From NCBI GenBank assembly GCA_031254225.1, contig JAIRUU010000108.1, positions 1 to 25,371 on the forward strand: DNA of 25,371 nucleotides, given 5' to 3'. Both the position numbers and the translations under genes were made by a program. The stretch comes from Candidatus Elusimicrobium euhamitermitis (lineage in GTDB: Bacteria; Elusimicrobiota; Elusimicrobia; Elusimicrobiales; Elusimicrobiaceae). Under the pieces are notes generated by a model that saw only the letters and a list, made by a program, of their open reading frames with translations, was not told the origin of the DNA and made no database searches. Below are positions 8,400 to 16,683 of this stretch, piece after piece (within the stretch, counting starts at the first letter, position 1; each line of letters opens with the position of its first letter).

Positions 8400-8498
8400 T
8401 AGAAAAATGCGGACTAAAATCCCGCAATTATTTTTTGGTTGCAAAAATTAACGGACCAGGGTGCAAAAACACCTTAACCTAGGCAGGAGCCCAAAAAA
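8400..8498 (+). promoter_or_regulatory. Structured leader of the arg operon, candidate cis-regulatory RNA
   Basis: Between the predicted transcript start and the argC TTG I see ordered hairpins. TGCGG (8408-8412) pairs with CCGCA (8422-8426). AGGGTG (8458-8463) pairs with CACCTT (8470-8475) around a CAAAAA loop. GGC (8482-8484) pairs with GCC (8489-8491), with the Shine-Dalgarno AGGA in the loop. GGTT (8437-8440) can alternatively pair with AACC (8476-8479). The word GCAAAAA occurs twice, 22 bases apart. I do not recognise a known riboswitch family. Three GGA motifs, the last in the Shine-Dalgarno loop, would also fit a CsrA-like repressor. Function is inference. Confidence 0.45.
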
Positions 8499-9530
8499 TT
8501 GAAGATAAGCATTGTTGGCGCAAGCGGTTATACCGGCGCCGAGTTGTTGAGGTTGCTACACCGCCATAAAAAGGCAGAAATAAAATATCTGACTTCCGAA
8601 ACGAATGCAGGCGCGTCCGTTTCGTCCTTATATCCGCACCTTGCGGAAATCTATAAAAATAATTTTGTTGATATGCAGACCGTCGTGAAAGACGCGGACG
8701 GGTCTGACGTTATTTTTATCGCTCTTCCGCACGGCCACGCCATGGCGCTGGGGCGCGGACTGGCAAATTCCAAAGTAAAAATTATTGACCTCGGCGCGGA
8801 TTACCGCTTTGCCGACCCTGCCGTTTATGAGGCTTGGTACAAAATACCGCACACGCATAAAGACGCGGGCGCGGTTTACGGCTTGCCGGAACTTTACGCG
8901 GATAAAATCAAAAACGCAAAAATTTTGGCTAACCCTGGCTGTTATACCACGGCGTCAATACTCGCGCTTACGCCGCTGCTGAAAGCCGGTTTGGTTGAGA
9001 CGGAAAATATTATAGTTGACGCCGCGTCCGGCGTGAGCGGCGCCGGCCGCGCGCTGAAACTTGGCAGCCACTTCGCTGAAGTGTATGAAAATTTTTCCGC
9101 CTACGGCGTTACAAACCACCGCCATACGCCAGAGATTGAGGAACATCTTTCCGCCGCCGCCGGAAGCGAAATAAAAATTTCTTTCACGCCCCACCTTGTG
9201 CCTATGGTGCGCGGCATTTTGGCTACCTGTTACGCAAATTTAAAACCGAATGTTAAGCCGGAAGATATCGCGGCGGCATACCATATATATATAGGTAAGC
9301 CGTTTGTCCGCGTGTTGGGTTTGGGCGCAAGTCCCGCCACAAAAAACGTGCGCGGCTCAAACTACATTGACATAGGCTGGCATATTGACAAAAGATTAAA
9401 CCGCGTCGTAGTTCTGAGCGCAATAGACAATCTTGTCAAAGGCGCAAGCGGGCAGGCTGTGCAGAATATGAATTTAATGTTCGGGCTGGACGAAAAAACC
9501 GGCCTGGACGACGTGCCGTTATATCCGTAG
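8499..9530 (+). CDS. argC: N-acetyl-gamma-glutamyl-phosphate reductase
   Basis: Third step of arginine synthesis: NADPH-dependent reduction of N-acetylglutamyl-5-phosphate to the semialdehyde, in the cytoplasm. 343 residues, normal for the family. The N-terminus has the Rossmann motif IVGASGYTGAELLRLL; LANPGCYTTASILALTPL holds the catalytic cysteine (about residue 149); HLVPMVRGILAT contains a conserved histidine region; and ASGVSGAGRA is present as usual. The start is TTG at 8499, supported by AGGAG ten bases upstream and by the Rossmann strand beginning directly after it; no ATG is placed better. First gene of the argCJBDFGH operon, 21 bases before argJ. The rare start codon and hairpin-embedded Shine-Dalgarno may limit translation. 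Confidence 0.96.
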   Translation: MKISIVGASGYTGAELLRLLHRHKKAEIKYLTSETNAGASVSSLYPHLAEIYKNNFVDMQTVVKDADGSDVIFIALPHGHAMALGRGLANSKVKIIDLGADYRFADPAVYEAWYKIPHTHKDAGAVYGLPELYADKIKNAKILANPGCYTTASILALTPLLKAGLVETENIIVDAASGVSGAGRALKLGSHFAEVYENFSAYGVTNHRHTPEIEEHLSAAAGSEIKISFTPHLVPMVRGILATCYANLKPNVKPEDIAAAYHIYIGKPFVRVLGLGASPATKNVRGSNYIDIGWHIDKRLNRVVVLSAIDNLVKGASGQAVQNMNLMFGLDEKTGLDDVPLYP

Positions 9531-9551
9531 AATTACATAGGAGAGATGACA

Positions 9552-10757
9552 ATGAAAGTAATTAAGCCGTCTATTACCGCGCCGAAAGGTTTTAAAGCCG
9601 CAGGCATTTGGGCCGGTTTTAAAAAGAGCGGCAAAAAAGATTTGGCGGTTATTATAAGCGACGTTCCGGCCGTCGCGGGCGCGGTTTTTACGCTCAATAA
9701 AATGTGCGCCGCGCCGGTTAAGGTGTGCAGGGAACATCTGCTTAACAAAACCGCGCGCGCTATTATAGTCAACGCCGGCTGCGCCAACGCGTGCACGGGC
9801 GAACAAGGCATGAAAGACGCGCGGGCCATGGCGGAAATTACCGCGGCGCGCATAGGCTGCCAGCCGAAAGAAGTTTTTGTTTCTTCAACCGGCGTCATAG
9901 GCGCGTATCTTAATATGGAAAAAATGGAAGCCGGCATAAAAAACGTCGTCAAAGAAGCGGGCAGAGACGGCGGCAAAGACGCTGCCGTCGCTATTATGAC
10001 GACGGACTCTTATGCCAAAGAATACGCCGTTAAAATTGAGATTGAGGGCACGCCAGTCATAGTCGCGGGCATTGCCAAAGGCAGCGGCATGATAGCGCCG
10101 AACATGGCGACGATGTTATCTTATATTACGACGGATATCTGCATTTCCCGCACGCTTTTGCAGAAGGCGGTTAAAGACGTGGCGGACAGGTCGTTTAATC
10201 TTGCTATAGTTGACGGGGACACAAGCACGAACGATACGCTTATCGTCTTGGCCAACGGCTGCGCCGGCAATAAAATGGTTGTGCGCGAGCAGGACAAAGA
10301 TTATAAAGTTTTTTACGGCGCGTTAAAAGAAGTTGCCACTGAACTTGCCAAAATGATGGTGCGCGACGGCGAGGGCGCGACGAAATTTATAGAAATCTCC
10401 GTCCAGGGCGCGCAGACGACGGAAGAGGCTAAAATAGCCGCCTGCGCTGTGGCCAGAAGCCCGCTTGTGAAAACCGCGTTTTTCGGTTCGGACGCAAACT
10501 GGGGCCGCATAGTGTGCGCGGTAGGCTACAGCGGAATAAATTTAAAGCCGGAACGTCTTAACGTCTGGCTGGACAAAGTGCATATTTTCAAAAACGGCAC
10601 GGGCCTTAACGCCGACGAAAAACTGCTGTCGGAAAAAATGAAAGAAAAAGAAATACACGTTACCATAGACCTCGGCCGCGGGGACGCGCAGGCCAAAGTA
10701 TGGACGTGCGACTTTTCTTACGACTATATTAAAATCAACGGCAGCTACCGGAGTTAA
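9552..10757 (+). CDS. argJ: Bifunctional ornithine acetyltransferase / N-acetylglutamate synthase
   Basis: ArgJ moves the acetyl group from N-acetylornithine to glutamate, giving ornithine and regenerating N-acetylglutamate; many members also use acetyl-CoA. About 401 residues. The self-cleavage motif KGSGMIAPNMATML is present, with the nucleophilic threonine codon at 10110-10112, so the precursor should split into alpha and beta chains. NAGCANACTG, TTDS and SDANWGRI are further family blocks. ATG 9552 is preferred over ATG 9546 because AGGAG at 9539-9543 then has an eight-base spacing rather than two. Its presence, with no argA or argE in the operon, indicates the acetyl-recycling pathway. 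Whether it is bifunctional or transferase only cannot be told from sequence. Confidence 0.95.
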   Translation: MKVIKPSITAPKGFKAAGIWAGFKKSGKKDLAVIISDVPAVAGAVFTLNKMCAAPVKVCREHLLNKTARAIIVNAGCANACTGEQGMKDARAMAEITAARIGCQPKEVFVSSTGVIGAYLNMEKMEAGIKNVVKEAGRDGGKDAAVAIMTTDSYAKEYAVKIEIEGTPVIVAGIAKGSGMIAPNMATMLSYITTDICISRTLLQKAVKDVADRSFNLAIVDGDTSTNDTLIVLANGCAGNKMVVREQDKDYKVFYGALKEVATELAKMMVRDGEGATKFIEISVQGAQTTEEAKIAACAVARSPLVKTAFFGSDANWGRIVCAVGYSGINLKPERLNVWLDKVHIFKNGTGLNADEKLLSEKMKEKEIHVTIDLGRGDAQAKVWTCDFSYDYIKINGSYRS

Positions 10758-10758
10758 A

Positions 10759-11643
10759 ATGTTTGAATCCGCAGATAAAATTGAAACGCTGATTGAAGCA
10801 ATGCCGTATATCAGAAAATATCAGAACAAGACCGTCGTGGTAAAATACGGCGGGCACGCTATGGTTAACGACGAGCTTAAGAAAAAAGTCGCGCAGGATG
10901 TAGCGTTTCTGCAGTTCTCGGGCCTGCGCCCCGTAGTGGTGCACGGCGGCGGGCCGGAAATTACGGACATGCTTAAAAAAATAGGCAAGAAGTCTGAATT
11001 CGTCAACGGCCTCCGCGTGACCGACGGGGAAACGGTGGATATCGCCCAAATGGTTTTGGTGGGCAGAATAAACACGGAAATCACGGCGACAATCAATATG
11101 TTCGGCGGCAAAGCCATAGGTTTAAACGGCAAGGACGCCAGCCTGCTGCGCGCCGAGAAAATTTTCAGCGAAATCAAAGAAAACGGCGTGTCAAAAGAAG
11201 TTGACATCGGTTTCGTCGGCGCGGTTACCGCGGTCAACGCGCATTTGTTAAATTCTCTTCTGGACAGCGGTTATATCCCTATTATAGCGCCCATTGGCGT
11301 GGGCGAAAACGGCGAGACTTTTAATATTAACGCCGACACCGTGGCCGGCGAAATAGCCGCCGCGCTGCACGCCGAGAAACTGATTATGCTTACCGACGTC
11401 AAAGGCATTTTTGAGGACCCTAAAAACCCCGCCACTTTTATTTCAACGCTGACGTTTGACAAAGCTCATGAAATGATGATGAAAGGCACTATTGACGGCG
11501 GCATGATACCCAAAGTGCAGGCCTGCATACACGCGCTTAACAATATGACGAGCAAGGCGCATATCATAGACGGCAGAACGCCGCATTCTATTTTGATGGA
11601 AATATTCACTGACAGAGGGTCGGGCACAATGGTGGCAAAATGA
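10759..11643 (+). CDS. argB: Acetylglutamate kinase
   Basis: Second step of the pathway: ATP-dependent phosphorylation of N-acetylglutamate. 294 residues, normal length. The amino-acid-kinase motifs are all present: VVVKYGGHAM at the N-terminus (phosphate-binding lysine), VVVHGGGPEI, LNGKDASLL, GFVGAVTAVN, INADTVAGEIAAAL, IMLTDVKGIF and GGMIPKVQAC. In many bacteria this enzyme is the point of arginine feedback; arginine-sensitive forms often carry an N-terminal helix, and here about 20 residues precede the first strand (FESADKIETLIEAMPYIRKY), which fits the sensitive type. That regulation is inference. GGAG lies five bases before ATG, one base after the argJ stop. The end overlaps argD by four bases. 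Confidence 0.96.
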   Translation: MFESADKIETLIEAMPYIRKYQNKTVVVKYGGHAMVNDELKKKVAQDVAFLQFSGLRPVVVHGGGPEITDMLKKIGKKSEFVNGLRVTDGETVDIAQMVLVGRINTEITATINMFGGKAIGLNGKDASLLRAEKIFSEIKENGVSKEVDIGFVGAVTAVNAHLLNSLLDSGYIPIIAPIGVGENGETFNINADTVAGEIAAALHAEKLIMLTDVKGIFEDPKNPATFISTLTFDKAHEMMMKGTIDGGMIPKVQACIHALNNMTSKAHIIDGRTPHSILMEIFTDRGSGTMVAK

Positions 11644-12796
11644 CAAAACAAAAAATATTTGAAATTGAAGCAAAGCATTATCTTCCCGTTTTCGGGCGTT
11701 ATCCTATCGTATTGGAAAAAGGGAACGGCGCGGTTTTGCAGGATAGTGACGGTAAAAAATATCTGGATTTTTTTGCCGGAATCGCCGTAAGCATTTTGGG
11801 GCATAACCATCCGGCGCTTGTAAAAGCTATATCGGAACAGGCGTCAAAATTAAGTCACTGCACAAATTATTATCACACGGAAATTCAGGCGCGGCTGGTT
11901 GAAAAACTTTGCTCTTTAAGCGGCCTTGACAGGGTTTTTTTGTCCAACTCCGGCACTGAAGCCGTGGAAGGCGCGATAAAAATAGCGCGCAAATGGGGCA
12001 GCGTTAACGGCGGGAAATTTAAAATAATTTCGGCGGCGGATTCCTTTCACGGCCGCACGCTCGCCGCGCTTACCGCGACTGGGCAGCCGAAATTCCATAA
12101 AGGTTTTGAGCCTCTGCCCGCGGGTTTTGAATACGCCAAATTTAACGATATAAAAGATTTGCAAAATAAATTTGACTCTCAAACCGCCGCCGTAATTTTG
12201 GAACTTGTGCAGGGCGAGGGCGGCATTAACGTGGCAACGCAGGAATATATTTCCGCCGCGGCAAAATTGTGCAAAGAGCGCGGCGCGCTTTTGATTTTTG
12301 ACGAAATTCAGACGGGAATTTGCAGAACGGGCAAAATGTTTTGTTTTGAAAATTACGGCGTTAAACCAGATATAATGACGCTGGCAAAGGGCCTTGGCGG
12401 CGGTTTGCCCGTCGGCGCGGTGCTTTGCAGCGAGGCTGTGTCTTCGGCCATACATAAAGGCGACCACGGGTCAACTTTCGGCGGCAATCCTCTGGCATGC
12501 GCGGCGGCGGTCGCCGTGCTTGAGACGGCGGAAAAAGAAAATCTGGCCGCAAACGCGGCTTCATGCGGCGCTTATTTAATGGAAAAACTTAAAAAATTAC
12601 CGTCTAAAGAAGTGCGCGGGAAAGGTTTATTAATAGGTATGGAACTGGCGTACGACGGCGGCGATATCGTTAAAAAATGTCTTGAGCGCGGGCTTATGAT
12701 AAACTGCACGGCCGGCAGCGTGCTGCGCTTTGTTCCGCCGCTTATTATAAATAAAAAAGACGTTGACGAAGCGGTTAAAATTCTGGAGAGCGTTTT

Positions 12797-12800
<4 letters not shown>
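11640..12800 (+). CDS. argD: Acetylornithine aminotransferase
   Basis: PLP-dependent class-III aminotransferase converting N-acetylglutamate semialdehyde to N-acetylornithine with glutamate as amino donor. 386 residues. NSGTEAVEGAIKIARKW binds the cofactor phosphate, SFHGRTLAALTATGQ and LIFDEIQTGICRTGKMF (aspartate facing the PLP ring nitrogen) are present, and LAKGLGGGLPVGAV contains the Schiff-base lysine. HGSTFGGNPLACAAA closes the active site. The ATG overlaps the argB stop as ATGA, so translation is probably coupled. The position inside the arg operon argues for the acetylornithine enzyme rather than GABA or ornithine aminotransferase; a second role in lysine synthesis (succinyl-DAP) is possible, as for other ArgD proteins. 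Confidence 0.95.
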
Positions 12801-13735
<935 letters not shown>

Positions 13736-13748
13736 GGAGATAACTAAA

Positions 13749-14969
13749 ATGGATAAGATTAAAAAAATAGTTTTGGCGTACTCGGGCGGGCTGGACACGT
13801 CGGTAATGGTGTCATGGCTTAAGGAAACTTATAACGCGGAAATAGTCTGCGTCTGCGGCGACGTTGGGCAAGGCGCGGAAACGGTCGGTCTGGAAGAGCG
13901 CGCAAAAAAAACCGGCGCGAGCAAACTTTATCTGCCGGATTTGATTAAAGAATTTTTGGAAGATTTTGTCTGGCCGACGATGAAAGCCGGCGCGGTTTAC
14001 GAAAAAAAATATCTGCTGGGCACTTCTTTCGCGCGGCCCGTGATTGCGAAAGCTTTGGTTGACATCGCGCTCAAAGAAGGCGCGGACGCCGTCGCCCACG
14101 GCGCGACGGGCAAAGGCAATGACCAGGTGCGTTTTGAACTTACCGTCAAAGCTCTTGCGCCGCATTTGAAAATTATCGCTCCGTGGAGAGATCCGCGCTG
14201 GCCGATAAAATCGCGCGAAGACGCGATAAATTACGCCGAGAAACACGGCATTCCGATACCCGTTAAAAAAAGCAACTCCTACAGCGCGGACAGAAATATC
14301 TGGCACATTTCGCACGAGGGCTTAGACCTTGAGGACCCGTGGAACGAGCCGAAGGACGACTTGTTTGTCCTGCTGACGCCGCCGTCAAAAGCGCCGGATA
14401 AAGCGGAGTACGTTGAAATAGAATTTGAAAAAGGCAATCCCGTGGGCTTAAACGGCAAAAAAATTGACAGCGTGTCTTTGATGAAAAAATTAAACGAAAT
14501 AGGCGGACGCAACGGCGTAGGCATAATGGACATGGTTGAGAACCGCCTCGTCGGCATGAAGTCCCGCGGCGTTTACGAAACGCCTGGCGGCGAAATACTT
14601 TATTACGCGCATACCGAACTTGAAACGCTTTGCCTGGACAGGATTACTTTGAGTTTTAAGCAGACTGCCGCGCTGCGTTACGCGGAGCTTGTTTACGACG
14701 GCCTGTGGTTCACGCCGCTGCGCGAAGCGCTGGACGCTTTCGTCGGAAAAACGCAGGAAACCGTGACGGGCGTCGTGCGGGTGAAACTTTATAAAGGAAA
14801 AGTTTCTTCCGCCGGAGTTAAGAGTCCTTACTCTTTATATTCCGAAGAATTTGCGACTTTCGGCGAGGACGCGGTGTACAATCAGGCGGACGCGACCGGT
14901 TTTATAAACCTGTTCGGCCTGCCGTTAAAAGTCCGCGCGCTGCTTAAAGAAAAAGCAAAGAATAAATAA
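13749..14969 (+). CDS. argG: Argininosuccinate synthase
   Basis: ATP-dependent condensation of citrulline and aspartate to argininosuccinate. 406 residues, typical of the bacterial short type. The PP-loop AYSGGLDTSVMVSWL is at the N-terminus, followed by CGDVGQG, GTSFARPVIAKALVDIA, HGATGKGNDQVRFE and SNSYSADRNIWHISHEG, all family signatures. AGGAGA sits eight bases before ATG and overlaps the argF stop, 13 bases upstream. The next gene, argH, is separated by a 61-base gap holding a hairpin. Confidence 0.97.
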   Translation: MDKIKKIVLAYSGGLDTSVMVSWLKETYNAEIVCVCGDVGQGAETVGLEERAKKTGASKLYLPDLIKEFLEDFVWPTMKAGAVYEKKYLLGTSFARPVIAKALVDIALKEGADAVAHGATGKGNDQVRFELTVKALAPHLKIIAPWRDPRWPIKSREDAINYAEKHGIPIPVKKSNSYSADRNIWHISHEGLDLEDPWNEPKDDLFVLLTPPSKAPDKAEYVEIEFEKGNPVGLNGKKIDSVSLMKKLNEIGGRNGVGIMDMVENRLVGMKSRGVYETPGGEILYYAHTELETLCLDRITLSFKQTAALRYAELVYDGLWFTPLREALDAFVGKTQETVTGVVRVKLYKGKVSSAGVKSPYSLYSEEFATFGEDAVYNQADATGFINLFGLPLKVRALLKEKAKNK

Positions 14970-14976
14970 TTGTCTT

Positions 14977-15005
14977 TTTTCCTCTCTCTCACAGGGAGAG
15001 GAAAA
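14977..15005 (+). repeat. Hairpin between argG and argH
   Basis: TTTTCCTCTC (14977-14986) pairs with GAGAGGAAAA (14996-15005) around a nine-base loop. No T-run follows, so it is not a standard terminator. It could protect mRNA ends or lower readthrough into argH, or be a small dispersed repeat. Confidence 0.55.
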
Positions 15006-15030
15006 TAATCTGAGGACGGAGTATTAATTC

Positions 15031-16419
15031 ATGTCTAAAAAAATGTGGGGCGGGCGGTTTGATAAAGAAACGGATAAAGTGATGGAGGAGTTTAACGCTT
15101 CCATAAACTTTGACAAGCGTTTGTATAAGCAGGACATCAAAGGCTCCGTCGCGCACGCCAAAATGCTTGCGAAATGTAAGATAATTTCCGACGGGGACGC
15201 CAAAAAAATTATTGACGGCCTGTCCGCGATACTTAAAGATATTGAGGCCGGCAAATTCCGATTTTCCGCCGCGCTTGAAGATATTCATATGAATATTGAG
15301 AGCGAGCTTGCGCGGCGCGTCGGTCCCGCGGGAAGCCGCCTGCACACCGCCCGCAGCCGCAATGACCAGGTGGCTGTTGACACGCATTTGTACGTCAAGG
15401 AAATCTGCGCGGAAATTGCGGCGCTGCTGCGCGCGCTGATGTCTGTTACGCTTAATTTTGCCCAGAGAAATAAAGACGTGATTATCCCAGGTATGACGCA
15501 TTTGCAGCACGCGCAGCCCATGCTTTTGGCGCACCATTTCATGGCCTATTTCTGCATGTTTGAGAGGGATTTTGCGCGTCTCAAAGCGGCGTATAACGCC
15601 GCGGACAACTGCCCGCTCGGCGCTGGGGCAATAGCAGGCACAACGCTGCCCATTGACCGTTTTTTTACGGCAAAAGAACTGGGTTTTAAAAATCTTTATT
15701 CCAATTCGTGCGACGCGGTGTCCGACAGAGATTATATTTTAGATTTTCTAAATTTCGCCGCCGCGCTTGCCATGCATTTGAGCAGACTTTCCGAAGAACT
15801 TATAATCTGGTCTTCGTCCGAATTCGGCTTTGTGGAAATTGACGACGCTTACGCGACCGGCTCCTCCATGATGCCGCAGAAAAAAAACCCGGACGCGGCC
15901 GAGCTTACGCGCGGCAAAACAGGCCGTATTTACGGACATCTTCTTGGCCTGCTTACAACTTTAAAAGGTCTGCCTCTTACATATAATAAGGATATGCAGG
16001 AAGATAAAGAGGGGCTCTTTGACGCGGCTGACAATATCAAAATTATTTTAAAAGTTTTTGCCGGTATGCTGGCCGCGCTTAAAGTGCGTCCCGACGGGAT
16101 TAAGCGCAGTTTTAAGACGGATTATTCAAATGCCACGGACATGGCGGACTGGCTGGTGCGGCGCGGCGTGCCGTTTAGGGACGCGCATGAAATTTGCGGC
16201 CGCGCCGTCGCGCTGGCCATATCTGAAAAGAAAAATTTGCAGGAGTTAACTTTGGCGCAGCTGCAAAAAATAAGCCCGCGTTTTAAGGCGGATATTTTTA
16301 AAGCGCTTGATTTGGAAACCTGTGTCAACGCGCGCGATTCTTACGGCGGCACAAGTAAAAAGCAGGTTGATATGCAGCTTAAACGCGCCGCGTCTGTTTT
16401 AAAAGCACTAAAGTTATAA
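15031..16419 (+). CDS. argH: Argininosuccinate lyase
   Basis: Last step: splits argininosuccinate into arginine and fumarate. 462 residues. MWGGRF at residues 4-9, DIHMNIESELARRVG, LHTARSRNDQVA, MTHLQHAQPMLLAHHF, and the fumarase/lyase superfamily signature GSSMMPQKKNPDAAE (catalytic serine in the SSMM loop) are all visible. No N-acetylglutamate synthase domain is fused at the C-terminus, consistent with ArgJ supplying the acetyl group. GGAG lies nine bases before ATG. It is the last gene of the operon, followed directly by a strong terminator. Confidence 0.97.
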   Translation: MSKKMWGGRFDKETDKVMEEFNASINFDKRLYKQDIKGSVAHAKMLAKCKIISDGDAKKIIDGLSAILKDIEAGKFRFSAALEDIHMNIESELARRVGPAGSRLHTARSRNDQVAVDTHLYVKEICAEIAALLRALMSVTLNFAQRNKDVIIPGMTHLQHAQPMLLAHHFMAYFCMFERDFARLKAAYNAADNCPLGAGAIAGTTLPIDRFFTAKELGFKNLYSNSCDAVSDRDYILDFLNFAAALAMHLSRLSEELIIWSSSEFGFVEIDDAYATGSSMMPQKKNPDAAELTRGKTGRIYGHLLGLLTTLKGLPLTYNKDMQEDKEGLFDAADNIKIILKVFAGMLAALKVRPDGIKRSFKTDYSNATDMADWLVRRGVPFRDAHEICGRAVALAISEKKNLQELTLAQLQKISPRFKADIFKALDLETCVNARDSYGGTSKKQVDMQLKRAASVLKALKL

Positions 16420-16434
16420 TTACAGAAGCATTTT

Positions 16435-16469
16435 ACGCCGCCTTCTTTTAAGAAGGCGGCGTTTTTTTA
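16435..16469 (+). terminator. Intrinsic terminator of the arg operon
   Basis: ACGCCGCCTTCTT (16435-16447) is perfectly complementary to AAGAAGGCGGCGT (16450-16462) and is followed by a T-run. A long GC-rich stem with seven following T residues is a strong terminator. Confidence 0.95.
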
Positions 16470-16530
16470 TCTAATAAAAATAGAAAAAAAACATTAAAAA
16501 ATATATTTCTTATAATACTTATAAATTACC

Positions 16531-16559
16531 TTGACTAATTTAAGTAAATTATGTATGGT
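16531..16559 (+). promoter_or_regulatory. Promoter of the TIG autotransporter
   Basis: -35 TTGACT (16531-16536), a 17-base spacer and -10 TATGGT (16554-16559) predict a transcript start near 16566, immediately before the first paired base of the leader structure. Confidence 0.55.
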
Positions 16560-16566
16560 TTACAAA

Positions 16567-16683
16567 TATCGTTTGACAGCCAGCTCCGCAGGTTGTGGAA
16601 AAATGACAGGGTTAAACCCGTGGACAACTACGATAGGCAGCAACAACGCTAAGCGTTTATAATAGTTAGGAGATGAGGATACA
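16567..16683 (+). promoter_or_regulatory. Structured 5' leader of the TIG autotransporter, candidate cis-regulatory RNA
   Basis: TATCGT (16567-16572) pairs perfectly with ACGATA (16630-16635). GGTTGT (16591-16596) pairs with ACAACT (16624-16629), directly stacked on the first stem, and encloses GGG/CCC (16609-16611 with 16617-16619). AACGC (16645-16649) pairs with GCGTT (16653-16657). The unpaired stretch 16573-16590 includes CTCC (16584-16587), complementary to GGAG of the ribosome site (16669-16672). No known riboswitch consensus is recognised. AGGAG and GAGG lie before ATG 16684. Confidence 0.45.

Noticed and set aside
8407..8451. A 14-residue leader peptide frame in the arg leader (MRTKIPQLFFGCKN)
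   Set aside because: It has no ribosome site, begins within about ten bases of the predicted transcript start, and has only one arginine codon, so classical attenuation by arginine codons is unlikely.
13812..14315. Minus-strand 167-codon frame within argG
   Set aside because: It is a shadow of argG; composition follows its codons and no family is recognisable.
16658..16663. TATAAT just upstream of the TIG autotransporter start as a second promoter
   Set aside because: It has no -35 at a proper distance, and a start there would cut into the ribosome site.
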